A stretch of 13,340 bases of DNA from an uncultured bacterium (lineage in GTDB: Bacteria; Planctomycetota; Uabimicrobiia; Uabimicrobiales; JABWCH01): assembly GCA_938003875.1 (NCBI GenBank), contig CALKWO010000412.1:1-13340 (forward strand). The letters run 5' to 3'. A program made the position numbers and the translations under genes. Position 1 is the first letter of the stretch. Each line of letters starts with the position of its first letter. The notes under the pieces were generated by a model, which saw nothing but the letters and a program-made list of their open reading frames with translations, made no database searches and was not told the DNA's origin. Positions 6,123-13,310 of the stretch are shown piece after piece.

Positions 6123-7793
6123 ATGAACTGCAATAAACTAAAAGAAATATTTGCTGGTTTCCAGAAAGAAATTTTTTCGTTATTCACCGCAGGCTTTTTA
6201 ACATTTTTGTCCGTAGCCTTTGTTCTTGTGTATCCCTATTTTTTGAAGCTCATTATTGATAATCTGATTTATAGCAATGATATAAAATTGGTTCTGAACT
6301 TTTGTGCTGTACTGCTGTTTTTACAATTGGCCTCTGCTGGTTTTCAATTGTGCGGGAATGTTCTATTTTCTTTTGCTTTGAATCGCTATCTGATAAGGCT
6401 AAGAAATGAGCTGTTTTCCAGCATTCTGCAAAAAAATTCCACGGAGATGCTGGAATATAGCAGTGCAGATGTGACTACCAGGATAACAACCAATGTGGAT
6501 GAGCTGTGCGATAAAATAGAAAAAATTTTTTTTTCTGCCCTGAAAATGTTGTTTTCTTTAGCGATTATGCTTACTACTCTTTTCGTGATTGATGCTGGCT
6601 TGCTTTTGGTCGTTTTATTTTTGTTTTCTCTTTTGATTTTGCTTCCTACATTTTTTAATAATATTGCCAATCGCATGCTCTCTAAAAGACCTGTGTTGCA
6701 GGCAAAGCTGATCTCTCTTTTCAAAGATCGTCTATTTTCTTTTAGTCTCGTGAAGATGCTCCATCTGAATCAGTCTATTTCCGAAGATGTGGAAAAAACG
6801 CTGAAAGAGTACTATTCTAATGAATTCCAGATGATCCAGTACTACAACCTTGGGTTTACTGTGAAGGGCACGCTGTATCTTTTGGTTAGTATATCCATAC
6901 TCTATTTTGGAGGAAGGCAGGTAATTCAAGAAAGATATAGCATGGGTGATCTTCTTTTGTTTGTCATGTTCGTGGATCGGTTGTTTCCTTTTATGAATGA
7001 ATTCATCATTCTTTTTGTGAGATGGAATGTGGCCAGGAATTATTGGGACAGATGTCATTCCTTACTCCAAAAAAGCAACCCTGTCATCATGATAGATCAG
7101 GCAAAAGATATAAATTGGGAACTGGATAAGGGAATCCGCCTGGAATCGCTCTCTTTTTCTTACAATACAAAAAAAAATATTCTCCAAGATACATCTTTAA
7201 TCATTCCTTCTAAAACGCTTACGGCTGTAATTGGGAAAAGCGGGACAGGGAAGTCCACCTTGCTCAAGCTCTTGCTCCGAGAGCTATTGCCATCGCAAGG
7301 AAGGATTTGGTTTTATGGACAGGATATACAGAAAGTTCCCCTCTCTGTTTTCTATCGAATGACAGGCTATGTACCGCAAAGTTCTTTTATTTTTCCAGGT
7401 ACGATTTCCGAGAATCTCCAAATAGGAGCCAGGGCCTTTAGAGGTAGTATAGAAAAAGGCGAAGAAGAGGAAGTTTGCCGCATGGTAGGCCTTTATGGTT
7501 ATATCCAAAGTTTGCCTATGGGTTTTGAAACAAAGGTTGGAGAAGGCTATCAGTCTTTATCAGGTGGGGAAAAACAGCGTTTATCTCTTGCCCGTACTCT
7601 TCTCAAAAGGCCATCGCTGCTCCTTCTGGATGAACCGACATCCTCTCTGGATTACGATAATAAGATCCGTATCATCCATGTTCTTCATGAGTTAAAAAAG
7701 AACTATACGATTGTTGTAGCAACGCACCAAAAAGAATTTCTGGAATACGCAGATCAGTCTATTTTACTGGAAGATGGCGGTATTTATGAATAG
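6123..7793 (+). CDS. ABC exporter half-transporter (membrane + ATPase), first of pair
   Basis: This is a 556-residue type I exporter-like protein, with a transmembrane region of about six helices (residues 15-310) followed by a nucleotide-binding domain. Motifs: Walker A GKSGTGKST at 371-379, Q-loop in GYVPQSSFIFPGTISENL, signature LSGGE at 479-483, Walker B with Asp503 and catalytic Glu504, D-loop SSLD and H-loop His535. All residues needed for ATP hydrolysis are present. There is no N-terminal peptidase domain, so it is not a typical bacteriocin-processing exporter. The last codons overlap the start of a second half-transporter, which strongly suggests a heterodimer in the inner membrane. 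The substrate cannot be read from the sequence. The start has a poor ribosome site 26 nt after rnhB. Confidence 0.88.
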   Translation: MNCNKLKEIFAGFQKEIFSLFTAGFLTFLSVAFVLVYPYFLKLIIDNLIYSNDIKLVLNFCAVLLFLQLASAGFQLCGNVLFSFALNRYLIRLRNELFSSILQKNSTEMLEYSSADVTTRITTNVDELCDKIEKIFFSALKMLFSLAIMLTTLFVIDAGLLLVVLFLFSLLILLPTFFNNIANRMLSKRPVLQAKLISLFKDRLFSFSLVKMLHLNQSISEDVEKTLKEYYSNEFQMIQYYNLGFTVKGTLYLLVSISILYFGGRQVIQERYSMGDLLLFVMFVDRLFPFMNEFIILFVRWNVARNYWDRCHSLLQKSNPVIMIDQAKDINWELDKGIRLESLSFSYNTKKNILQDTSLIIPSKTLTAVIGKSGTGKSTLLKLLLRELLPSQGRIWFYGQDIQKVPLSVFYRMTGYVPQSSFIFPGTISENLQIGARAFRGSIEKGEEEEVCRMVGLYGYIQSLPMGFETKVGEGYQSLSGGEKQRLSLARTLLKRPSLLLLDEPTSSLDYDNKIRIIHVLHELKKNYTIVVATHQKEFLEYADQSILLEDGGIYE

Positions 7794-9438
7794 TCTGAAA
7801 ATCATTTTTCGTTTTTTTTTCAGAGAAAAAAAATTACTTCCCATTACCTCGGTGACAGTGGTTGTGCTTTCCAGCTTTGTCGTAATTTTCCCTCTCTATA
7901 CTTTATTTTTAATAGAGAAAGTGATTCCCTCTAAAGATATAGAGCTGATGAATGTTTCTCTTTGTGTCATGCTGGCCTTAATTTTTGTTCGCTTTTTTCT
8001 GCATATCATGCAAGATGTTTCTGTTCTTGTACTCAGAGAAAAGATCGAAAAAGGAATCATGCGCGAATACATCCAAAATGTTTTTCTTTTGAAATGGTCA
8101 GAACTTGCTTCTTTAGACCAGGGAATCCTCGCAGGAAGGCTCAACGTTTTTATCAGCGATATCTATTGGTTCCTGAATGAATTCATCTATTTTGTATTTT
8201 ATGCCTTATATTTGTTGCTTTTTCTTTTGATCTGGATGTTTTTTATCAATAGATGGCTTTTTCTATCCATGATTCTATTTCTTCCCTTACATTTTTTGAA
8301 TATATTTTATTTTTCCCCAAAAATAAAAAATGCTTCTACCCAATTCGTAGCGCATTATAATCTATATAATTCCTTCATTCACCAGGTACTAGGTGGGTTG
8401 ATCGAAATTCGTACCAATTTCATGAATAGTTTTTTCGCTCGAATGAATAGTCAACACAATGATTTGCTGCTAAAGCCTTTGTTCTGGAAAAAAAATTACG
8501 CATCCATCCAAAACGCTATTCAGGTGTTTCTGATTTCCTGCAATACAGCTCTGGTTCTTGGCATCGGTATTTGGGAAACAGGCAGGGGAAATTTGCAAAA
8601 GGGAGATCTGGTCTTTTTTTTGCTGCTGATGTCTTTTTTTTATGAACCTGTTTACAGACTCCTGCGCATCAATGAGATGATGCAGGCTACCGCCAGGAAA
8701 ATCGAAGATTTATATGAAATTATCCATAAGAAGAATCGGGAATCTATCCCCATAAAGCCCTCTGCCTTGCCCGATAAACCAAAAATACTAAAATTGGATA
8801 AAATTACATACCAGTTAGAGGAAAGGTACCTGCTTTGGGAAGCTAGCTTTACCTTTCATAAAGGTAATATCTACCTTCTGAGTGGCCCAAGCGGAGAAGG
8901 AAAAAGCACATTGCTTCATATCATTGCAGGTCTAATAGAAGAATATCAAGGAGTGATTAGCATAGATCATGTAAGCCAAAGGGAGAGCGATCCATACCAT
9001 TGGAGAAGTAAGGTAGGCTATGCGTTTCAGAATAGCTACCTTTTCCATGACACCATCCTTGGCAATATAATCGTCAAAGAAACTCCTGATGCCTGCCGAC
9101 TGGAAGCAGCAAAATACCATGCGGTTCTGGATCACTGGGCAGAAGGAATGGAGGTGCCTATGGACTATTGGATAGAAGAAAAAGGAAAGAATCTTTCTGG
9201 CGGACAACAGCAGAGAATCCAGCTTGCCAGAATATTCTATCAAAATGCCCCCATTATTCTAATGGATGAACCAACGGCTTCTTTGGATGCTACTGCCGAA
9301 CAGCTTTTTTTTACAAGGCTACAAAATCTCAAAAAGAATAAAATCATCCTGATTATTTCTCACAATGATAAAAACTATGAATATGCTGATGAAAACATTA
9401 TTTTGACGGGAGGAAAGCTATACAAATCGAACCCATAG
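7786..9438 (+). CDS. ABC exporter half-transporter (membrane + ATPase), second of pair
   Basis: This is a 550-residue partner of the preceding gene with the same layout: about six membrane helices, then an ATPase domain. Motifs: Walker A GPSGEGKST at 367-375, Q-loop in GYAFQNSYLFHDTI, signature LSGGQ at 470-474, Walker B with Asp494 and Glu495, D-loop ASLD and H-loop His526. Both halves therefore have canonical motifs, unlike many heterodimeric exporters in which one site is degenerate. I chose the ATG at 7786, which overlaps the upstream stop by 8 nt and has GGCGG five bases before it; an in-frame ATG at 7774 would add four residues. The first helix is encoded partly by a run of nine T (7812-7820). 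The substrate is unknown. Confidence 0.87.
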   Translation: MNSLKIIFRFFFREKKLLPITSVTVVVLSSFVVIFPLYTLFLIEKVIPSKDIELMNVSLCVMLALIFVRFFLHIMQDVSVLVLREKIEKGIMREYIQNVFLLKWSELASLDQGILAGRLNVFISDIYWFLNEFIYFVFYALYLLLFLLIWMFFINRWLFLSMILFLPLHFLNIFYFSPKIKNASTQFVAHYNLYNSFIHQVLGGLIEIRTNFMNSFFARMNSQHNDLLLKPLFWKKNYASIQNAIQVFLISCNTALVLGIGIWETGRGNLQKGDLVFFLLLMSFFYEPVYRLLRINEMMQATARKIEDLYEIIHKKNRESIPIKPSALPDKPKILKLDKITYQLEERYLLWEASFTFHKGNIYLLSGPSGEGKSTLLHIIAGLIEEYQGVISIDHVSQRESDPYHWRSKVGYAFQNSYLFHDTILGNIIVKETPDACRLEAAKYHAVLDHWAEGMEVPMDYWIEEKGKNLSGGQQQRIQLARIFYQNAPIILMDEPTASLDATAEQLFFTRLQNLKKNKIILIISHNDKNYEYADENIILTGGKLYKSNP

Positions 9439-9511
9439 ATTTTTATCTCTGTAAAGATTATTTTATAAGGTTCAGCTTCTATCTATAACACAATCAGAAT
9501 ACACGAAGAAG

Positions 9512-9554
9512 AGCCTGTGCAGGCTAAGCAGTGCTATGTTAATAGCATCTGCTT
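9512..9554. other. Two adjacent small hairpins in a spacer
   Basis: AGCCTG/CAGGCT (9512-9525) forms a six-pair stem with a two-base loop. Directly after it, AAGCAGTGCTAT (9526-9537) pairs with ATAGCATCTGCTT (9542-9554), with one bulged base and a four-base loop. The two stems abut with no gap. There is no T-run, so an intrinsic terminator is unlikely. It could be an RNA element in the leader of the downstream membrane-protein gene or part of a dispersed repeat. Confidence 0.55.
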
Positions 9555-9568
9555 GAGTCTGCGGGAGG

Positions 9569-9601
9569 AAATGTGGAAGTTATTTAATTCTTGTTCCTAA
9601 A
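9569..9601 (+). repeat. 33-nt dispersed repeat, copy B
   Basis: This copy matches the segment at 23-55 at 28 of 33 positions and has the same orientation. It ends in a small palindrome, CCTAAATTTTTAGG (9596-9609), which is not kept in copy A. It lies 18 nt before the ATG of the next gene, so it would be in that gene's leader. Confidence 0.6.
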
Positions 9602-9619
9602 TTTTTAGGCATCTCTCTC

Positions 9620-10582
9620 ATGAAAAATTCTTGGATTATTTTAGGCATTGTATTGTTCTTTGCAGGATCTTTATGTGCTTTTTATTTTTTACCTTCCTAT
9701 CGTCCTATTTTAGGCTGGGCAGGCATTGCTCTTGTTATTTTAGCAAATCTCTGTTGGATCAAAAAATACTATATTTTTTGGTGCTATCGAGGCTGGAAAA
9801 AAAAATTTGAAGAAAAGAGCAAAAATTTTCTGAAAGCAATGGAAGAATTTCAGGGTCTGCAAGAAGAAATACAGAAAGGGATTCTATCCCATGAGGCGGA
9901 AGACAAAGGAGACGATATTCTGGATACATATTCTTTTTTAGAAGAATATCAGACACAGATTGTCCAGCATAAAGAAGGATCCTATGCCATACCAGCAAGG
10001 CGAGATACTACAGAACATCTGCATATATGGATCACTTTACATATCCTTACAGGAACTCTGGGAATTCTTCTATGCTTTTTTTATATATTTTTTTCTTTTG
10101 GAGATTCTTTTATAATAAAAATTATTTTTTTATTACTTTTTATGATTTTAAGTACTGGAATTTCCTATTTGAGTCTATCATTTTTTATTGATAATCATTT
10201 TATGACAGAAAAGAAGGTAAGTCTGGAATACCTCGAATATTTGGAAGAAATAGCAAAAAAAAATTTACTACAGACTGCCAGGAAATACCCTGTAGCTTTT
10301 CAGAAAAGAATAAAAAAAATTTTGTCTTCTCTCCTTAAGGCGTCTCCTTGTAATCTGGATAGTATCGCAGGAATAAAAAAAGATATATCAGAGGAAGAAA
10401 AGCAGGCATTTCAAAAAATCCTCATTCCTGTTTCTCAATGGCATAGAATCTACATTTTGCTTAAGCCAACAAGAACCTACAGAATTTTACAACGAATATC
10501 CTTTCATCTCCATATATCCCTTAGCTTTAGCCTTTTTATTTTTAGTTTTCTATATTTTCTTGGTTATATTTGCTATCGCTAG
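9620..10582 (+). CDS. Membrane protein of unknown function
   Basis: This is a 320-residue protein with two N-terminal membrane segments (about 5-24 and 30-48), a charged, helix-prone stretch (58-130), two more membrane segments (about 136-160 and 163-190), another charged stretch (195-290) and a final membrane segment (297-318). It has no signal peptidase site. The segments around LHIWITLHILTGTLG (134-148) and FHLHISLSF (295-303), with SFGDS after the third helix, recall from memory cytochrome-b-like membrane proteins of planctomycetes and relatives. However, the positions where I would expect the second haem-binding histidines are Tyr155 and Tyr312. If that relation is real, this is a degenerate, possibly haem-free relative. 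It faces the next gene tail to tail with an 8-nt gap. The ribosome site is weak. Confidence 0.7.
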   Translation: MKNSWIILGIVLFFAGSLCAFYFLPSYRPILGWAGIALVILANLCWIKKYYIFWCYRGWKKKFEEKSKNFLKAMEEFQGLQEEIQKGILSHEAEDKGDDILDTYSFLEEYQTQIVQHKEGSYAIPARRDTTEHLHIWITLHILTGTLGILLCFFYIFFSFGDSFIIKIIFLLLFMILSTGISYLSLSFFIDNHFMTEKKVSLEYLEYLEEIAKKNLLQTARKYPVAFQKRIKKILSSLLKASPCNLDSIAGIKKDISEEEKQAFQKILIPVSQWHRIYILLKPTRTYRILQRISFHLHISLSFSLFIFSFLYFLGYICYR

Positions 10583-10590
10583 GGCAATCG

Positions 10591-11526
10591 TTATTCCTGG
10601 CGGAGTAGAGAAAAGTATCTCTGGATAGCTTTTTGGTGTTCAGGCGGAAGAGATGGATTGTTTTTATAGTCTTCTATTTGGTGTTGGAATTTCTGGTAGA
10701 TTGGAATGTCTATAGTTTTACCTTGTTCCTTTTTGTCTTTGGAAGAGGAAGGAAGATACCCCTGAGAAATCCATTTTTCGCCTTCTCCAAACAAAGAATG
10801 AATTTCCTGCTCCTGGTATTGTGCTTTGGGAGAAGACCCAGTAGGATTGGGGCGTGTTTCTTTTGGTATGCCTGGCTTTCGTGCAATGGAAACAGGGCTT
10901 TCTTTTTTTGGGGCTTTTTTCTGCTGTATTTTTTGCTTTTTAGGTATAGCAGATGGCTGTACATTCTCTACTTCTTTTTTTATGGCTACAGGAAAAAGTT
11001 TATTCAAAGCTGGCAAAGCAAGAGACGAGGGAGTATACAAGAGAAAGCTTGTACAGAATAGAGCAAGGAACGCCCAAAGCCTTCGATAGGGAATACTCCA
11101 TAAAAATAAAGAAGGTATTCTCTGGATTTTTTCTTGCGCCTGGTCTATAGCCAGAAAAGCCCCCACCGGTTTTTCTCTTTTCATGGCAAAACAATATGCT
11201 GTGGAAAAAAGGCTCAGATGGTTGCCTTTTTGGTCTAGCTCAGAAGCAATGTCCATAAAAGAAGGAATAGAAAAAAGCATTTGGATTCCTGCGTATCCGA
11301 AAGAAGTACTGATAAGCATCCAAAGCAAAAGCTGAGGCAGCCAGAATGGCTCTGTATAGGAATAATATCCTGCTTGCATAAGGACAAAGATTGCTAAAAA
11401 TACCAGACTGATTTCCCAGGCAAAAGCTGCCGCAAAATTCAAGAAATTCGTAAAAAAAATACTAAGTGCCTTTTGCCACCAAAGTCTATGAATAAACTGA
11501 ACGACCTTTTTTTCTGAGTTTTGCAT
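10591..11526 (-). CDS. Membrane protein with Lys/Pro-rich linker, DUF4175-like
   Basis: This is a 311-residue protein of uncertain function. Membrane segments lie at about 34-55, 64-86 and 148-172. Between the second and third is a segment with ELDQKGNHLSLFSTA and pairs of acidic residues, which recalls the DUF4175-type proteins often found with MoxR/BatA gene sets; this comparison is from memory. After the third helix comes a basic, proline-rich stretch (about 183-235), then a soluble tail ending PPEHQKAIQRYFSLLRQE. A similar Pro-then-YF-xLL ending closes many predicted planctomycete membrane proteins. DUF4175 proteins are usually far longer, so this is a short relative or only similar in plan. 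The start at 11526 has AGG five bases upstream. No MoxR or von Willebrand-type gene is in view. Confidence 0.7.
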   Translation of the reverse strand: MQNSEKKVVQFIHRLWWQKALSIFFTNFLNFAAAFAWEISLVFLAIFVLMQAGYYSYTEPFWLPQLLLWMLISTSFGYAGIQMLFSIPSFMDIASELDQKGNHLSLFSTAYCFAMKREKPVGAFLAIDQAQEKIQRIPSLFLWSIPYRRLWAFLALFCTSFLLYTPSSLALPALNKLFPVAIKKEVENVQPSAIPKKQKIQQKKAPKKESPVSIARKPGIPKETRPNPTGSSPKAQYQEQEIHSLFGEGEKWISQGYLPSSSKDKKEQGKTIDIPIYQKFQHQIEDYKNNPSLPPEHQKAIQRYFSLLRQE

Positions 11527-11577
11527 AAAAACCTATTTGTCTTAGGCACATTTTAAGGTTGGGGGATGGACAAAAGA

Positions 11578-11820
11578 GAACCACGGATGAACACAGATGG
11601 ACACGGATAATAAATCTTTTTTATAATATTGTGATTACTGGATAGTTTTGTGAATTTTAAACCACAGAGGCACAGAGAACACAGAGAAATATATCCAAGA
11701 TATAAATTATTATCAAATAAAAATTTAGCTCTCTGTGTCCTCTGTGCCTCTGTGGTTAATGTATAATGCAAATTGCTTACTTATAAATTATTTGTGTTTA
11801 TCTGTGTCTATCTGTGGTTC
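11578..11820. repeat. Nested double inverted repeat
   Basis: The outer arms (11578-11615 and 11785-11820) are of the GATGAACACA family, starting GAACCACGGATGAACAC. The inner arms (11660-11686 and 11731-11757) are of the CACAGAG family and are inverse copies with a single mismatch in 27. A 44-nt AT-rich loop lies in the centre. The two families are thus arranged as a palindrome within a palindrome. It separates the divergent membrane-protein gene and the zinc-ribbon operon. Reading frames through it are artefacts of the repeat. Confidence 0.85.
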
Positions 11821-11866
11821 GTTCCCCTAACCATTAAATACGCGCATTTGTCTTTTTATCATCCAT

Positions 11867-11933
11867 GAAATTTTTTATTTTACAAAATCAATAAAATTTT
11901 ATAAATTTTATAATATATTTTCAAGAAAAAAAA
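11867..11933. other. AT-rich non-coding stretch
   Basis: About 67 bases are almost entirely A and T, with overlapping words such as ATAAAATTTTATAAATTTTA. It lies between the nested inverted repeat and the promoter of the zinc-ribbon operon. It could be an upstream promoter element or a curved or silencer-bound stretch. Nothing in it looks coding. Confidence 0.5.
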
Positions 11934-11977
11934 CTGGCTCTAACAAAATCTGTGTATTGATAGGCCATAAAAAGGGA

Positions 11978-12022
11978 AGCGTTCGACGCTAACTTGACAC
12001 CGCTTTCTGGAGCAGATGTTAT
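11978..12022 (+). promoter_or_regulatory. Promoter and candidate operator of the zinc-ribbon/Doc operon
   Basis: A perfect -35 box TTGACA (11994-11999) is followed after 17 nt by TGTTAT (12017-12022), a four-of-six match to the -10 box. Immediately upstream is the palindrome AGCGTTCGACGCT (11978-11990). The predicted start near 12029 leaves a leader of about 27 nt carrying a strong ribosome site. The palindrome could be a binding site for an autoregulator, as is usual for toxin-antitoxin operons. That is an inference. Confidence 0.45.
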
Positions 12023-12042
12023 TATCATGGTACTTACGCCAT

Positions 12043-12048
12043 AAGGAG
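12043..12048 (+). promoter_or_regulatory. Strong Shine-Dalgarno that fixes a TTG start
   Basis: AAGGAG stands seven bases before TTG at 12056, and no in-frame ATG lies nearby. This is the best ribosome site in the window and supports the unusual start codon of the zinc-ribbon gene. Confidence 0.75.
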
Positions 12049-12055
12049 ATATATT

Positions 12056-12445
12056 TTGCAAAAAAATAGGATTTGCCCTGTATGCAATATTGCATTACAG
12101 GAAAACCGACTTCAACAAGAAATCATAGACCGATGTCCCCAATGCAATGGAATTTATTTCGATGAAGGGGAGTTAGAATCGATTGTAGAATTGGTGCATT
12201 TTTTTATAGAAAGCGACTTACAAGAAGAAGAGATTGATACAATATCTCACCCTGAAAGACAAAGAATCTTACATTGTCCTGTGGATAATACTATCATGGA
12301 TAAACATGAAATCTGCGGTCAGGTTATTGATATATGCCAAAAATGTAAGGGAATCTGGTTAGATAATAAAGAAGTGGTAGCATTAAAGATTGCAGAAACC
12401 CATATAAAACGGAATCTTAATCTATATATTCGATTAGGAAATTGA
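12056..12445 (+). CDS. Double TFIIB-type zinc-ribbon protein
   Basis: This is a 129-residue protein with two TFIIB-type zinc ribbons (zf-TFIIB family) joined by an acidic linker (about 45-70). The first ribbon has Cys7, Cys10, Cys27 and Cys30 followed by GIYFDEGEL. The second has Cys74, Cys94 and Cys97 followed by GIWLDNKEV, with Asp77 at the place of the fourth cysteine, so it binds zinc through Asp or is weakened. Translation starts at TTG behind a strong AAGGAG. Four bases separate it from the Doc-family gene, so the two are almost certainly one operon. Family members are small and poorly understood. Position and size suggest an antitoxin or regulator role for the neighbour, but no helix-turn-helix or Phd-like domain is visible, so this is unproven. 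Confidence 0.85.
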   Translation: MQKNRICPVCNIALQENRLQQEIIDRCPQCNGIYFDEGELESIVELVHFFIESDLQEEEIDTISHPERQRILHCPVDNTIMDKHEICGQVIDICQKCKGIWLDNKEVVALKIAETHIKRNLNLYIRLGN

Positions 12446-12449
12446 TGGA

Positions 12450-12857
12450 ATGAAATATATAAATAAACAAATGCTTCTCGCATTGAATAAACTATGCATC
12501 CGATTGAGCAGCAAAACAATTTCCATACAAGACAGCATCCGCAATGGACAATCTTTTGCATTCGTAGACCGTATCTATAAAAATGAAATTTTTGGTGAAG
12601 TGATCTATAAAGATATTTTCCATCAAGCAGCAGCTTATATGTTCTATATCATCAAAAATCATACTTTTAATGATGGTAATAAACGCACAGGCCTTTCTGC
12701 TGCCATTACTTTTTTAGAATGGAACAACATCCAATTCATTCCTTTTGAAGAAGAGAAAGTTTTTGAATTCGTCATCGAAACAGCACAAGGCCCAAACGAT
12801 CCAGAAACCGTTATTCCTAAAATTGCAAGCTGGCTTAAAGGCATGAGCCTTTATTAA
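12450..12857 (+). CDS. Doc/Fic-family toxin-like protein
   Basis: This 135-residue protein has the length and fold signature of the death-on-curing (Doc) branch of the Fic superfamily. The active-site loop reads HTFNDGNKRTG, with His71, Asp75, Asn77, Lys78 and Arg79. P1 Doc uses the same histidine to phosphorylate EF-Tu, while Fic enzymes with GNGR transfer AMP; the GNKR form here is typical of the Doc group. The N-terminal half is diverged from the usual pattern but keeps a QDS stretch (27-29) at the expected place. It begins four bases after the zinc-ribbon stop, with AGGA about ten bases upstream. No Phd-type antitoxin gene is present in the 500 bases upstream or downstream. Activity as a toxin is predicted from family only. 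Confidence 0.87.
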   Translation: MKYINKQMLLALNKLCIRLSSKTISIQDSIRNGQSFAFVDRIYKNEIFGEVIYKDIFHQAAAYMFYIIKNHTFNDGNKRTGLSAAITFLEWNNIQFIPFEEEKVFEFVIETAQGPNDPETVIPKIASWLKGMSLY

Positions 12858-12934
12858 GTCGTATTTTAATTAATGTTGGTGGCTAGGTATTTGTTCAAAA
12901 GTTTATGTCCTAAAAATTTTTAACACGAAGATCA

Positions 12935-12950
12935 CGCAATCCCTGCGTCT
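12935..12950 (+). repeat. Direct repeat CGCAATCCCTGCGTCT, copy 1
   Basis: Sixteen bases are identical to 13248-13263. The similarity continues loosely downstream in both copies (a CAATA then CC context), so the true repeat is probably about 30 nt. Confidence 0.7.
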
Positions 12951-13199
12951 CTGCCAATATCCTCTAATATGGATCGAAAGCTTTTTGCCAATGGGCGTAA
13001 CCGTTGTTGCGCTATGAGTATTAAAATTTCAATAGAAAAAATGTTCTTAAAATGCCGATTTATTGATCATTTTTTTCTATAGTTTTATATACTTATTACA
13101 AGCTCCTTTCTGGACTTTTATTATAATGCACACGACTTGTGCCAGTGTATTTCTATACCCAGGGTGTTGCCCCAACGCTGTTAAGTTAAGATTGTAGCC

Positions 13200-13259
13200 G
13201 CAGGGTTGCGCCGAAAAAGTCATGTCTACTCAAAAGTCTAACGCCAGCGCAATCCCTGC
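13200..13259. repeat. Inverted repeat containing copy 2 of the CGCAATCCC word
   Basis: GCAGGGTTGCGC (13200-13211) is the inverse of GCGCAATCCCTGC (13247-13259) with a single-base deletion, around a 35-nt loop. The right arm is part of the second copy (13248-13263) of the direct repeat at 12935-12950. Together with the GGGTGTTGCCC hairpin just upstream it resembles the palindromic repeats scattered in many environmental bacterial genomes. Confidence 0.6.
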
Positions 13260-13310
13260 GTCTTTGGGCAATACCCTTTAACTGGCTGTATAGGAAATTA
13301 TAGTTTTGTC

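Noticed and set aside
9526..9554. Intrinsic terminator after the ABC genes
   Set aside because: The stem is good, but no T-run follows it and it is about 90 bases beyond the stop codon; kept only as a structured element.
10633..11061. 142-residue plus-strand frame opposite the DUF4175-like gene
   Set aside because: Antisense shadow of a well-supported gene; its aromatic-rich composition comes from reading Lys/Glu codons in reverse.
11553..11771. 72-residue minus-strand reading frame with TTEAQRTQR-type sequence
   Set aside because: It is made almost entirely of the nested repeat arms; such frames are common repeat artefacts with no ribosome site.
13120..13142. Promoter with TATAAT and an adjacent GCACACGACTTGTGC operator
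   Set aside because: No matching -35 box at 16-18 nt on either strand and no gene follows within the window.
13126..13153. Sigma-54 -24/-12 promoter on the minus strand (TGGCAC...TGTGCA)
   Set aside because: The GG and GC elements are two bases too far apart for the strict 10-nt spacing.
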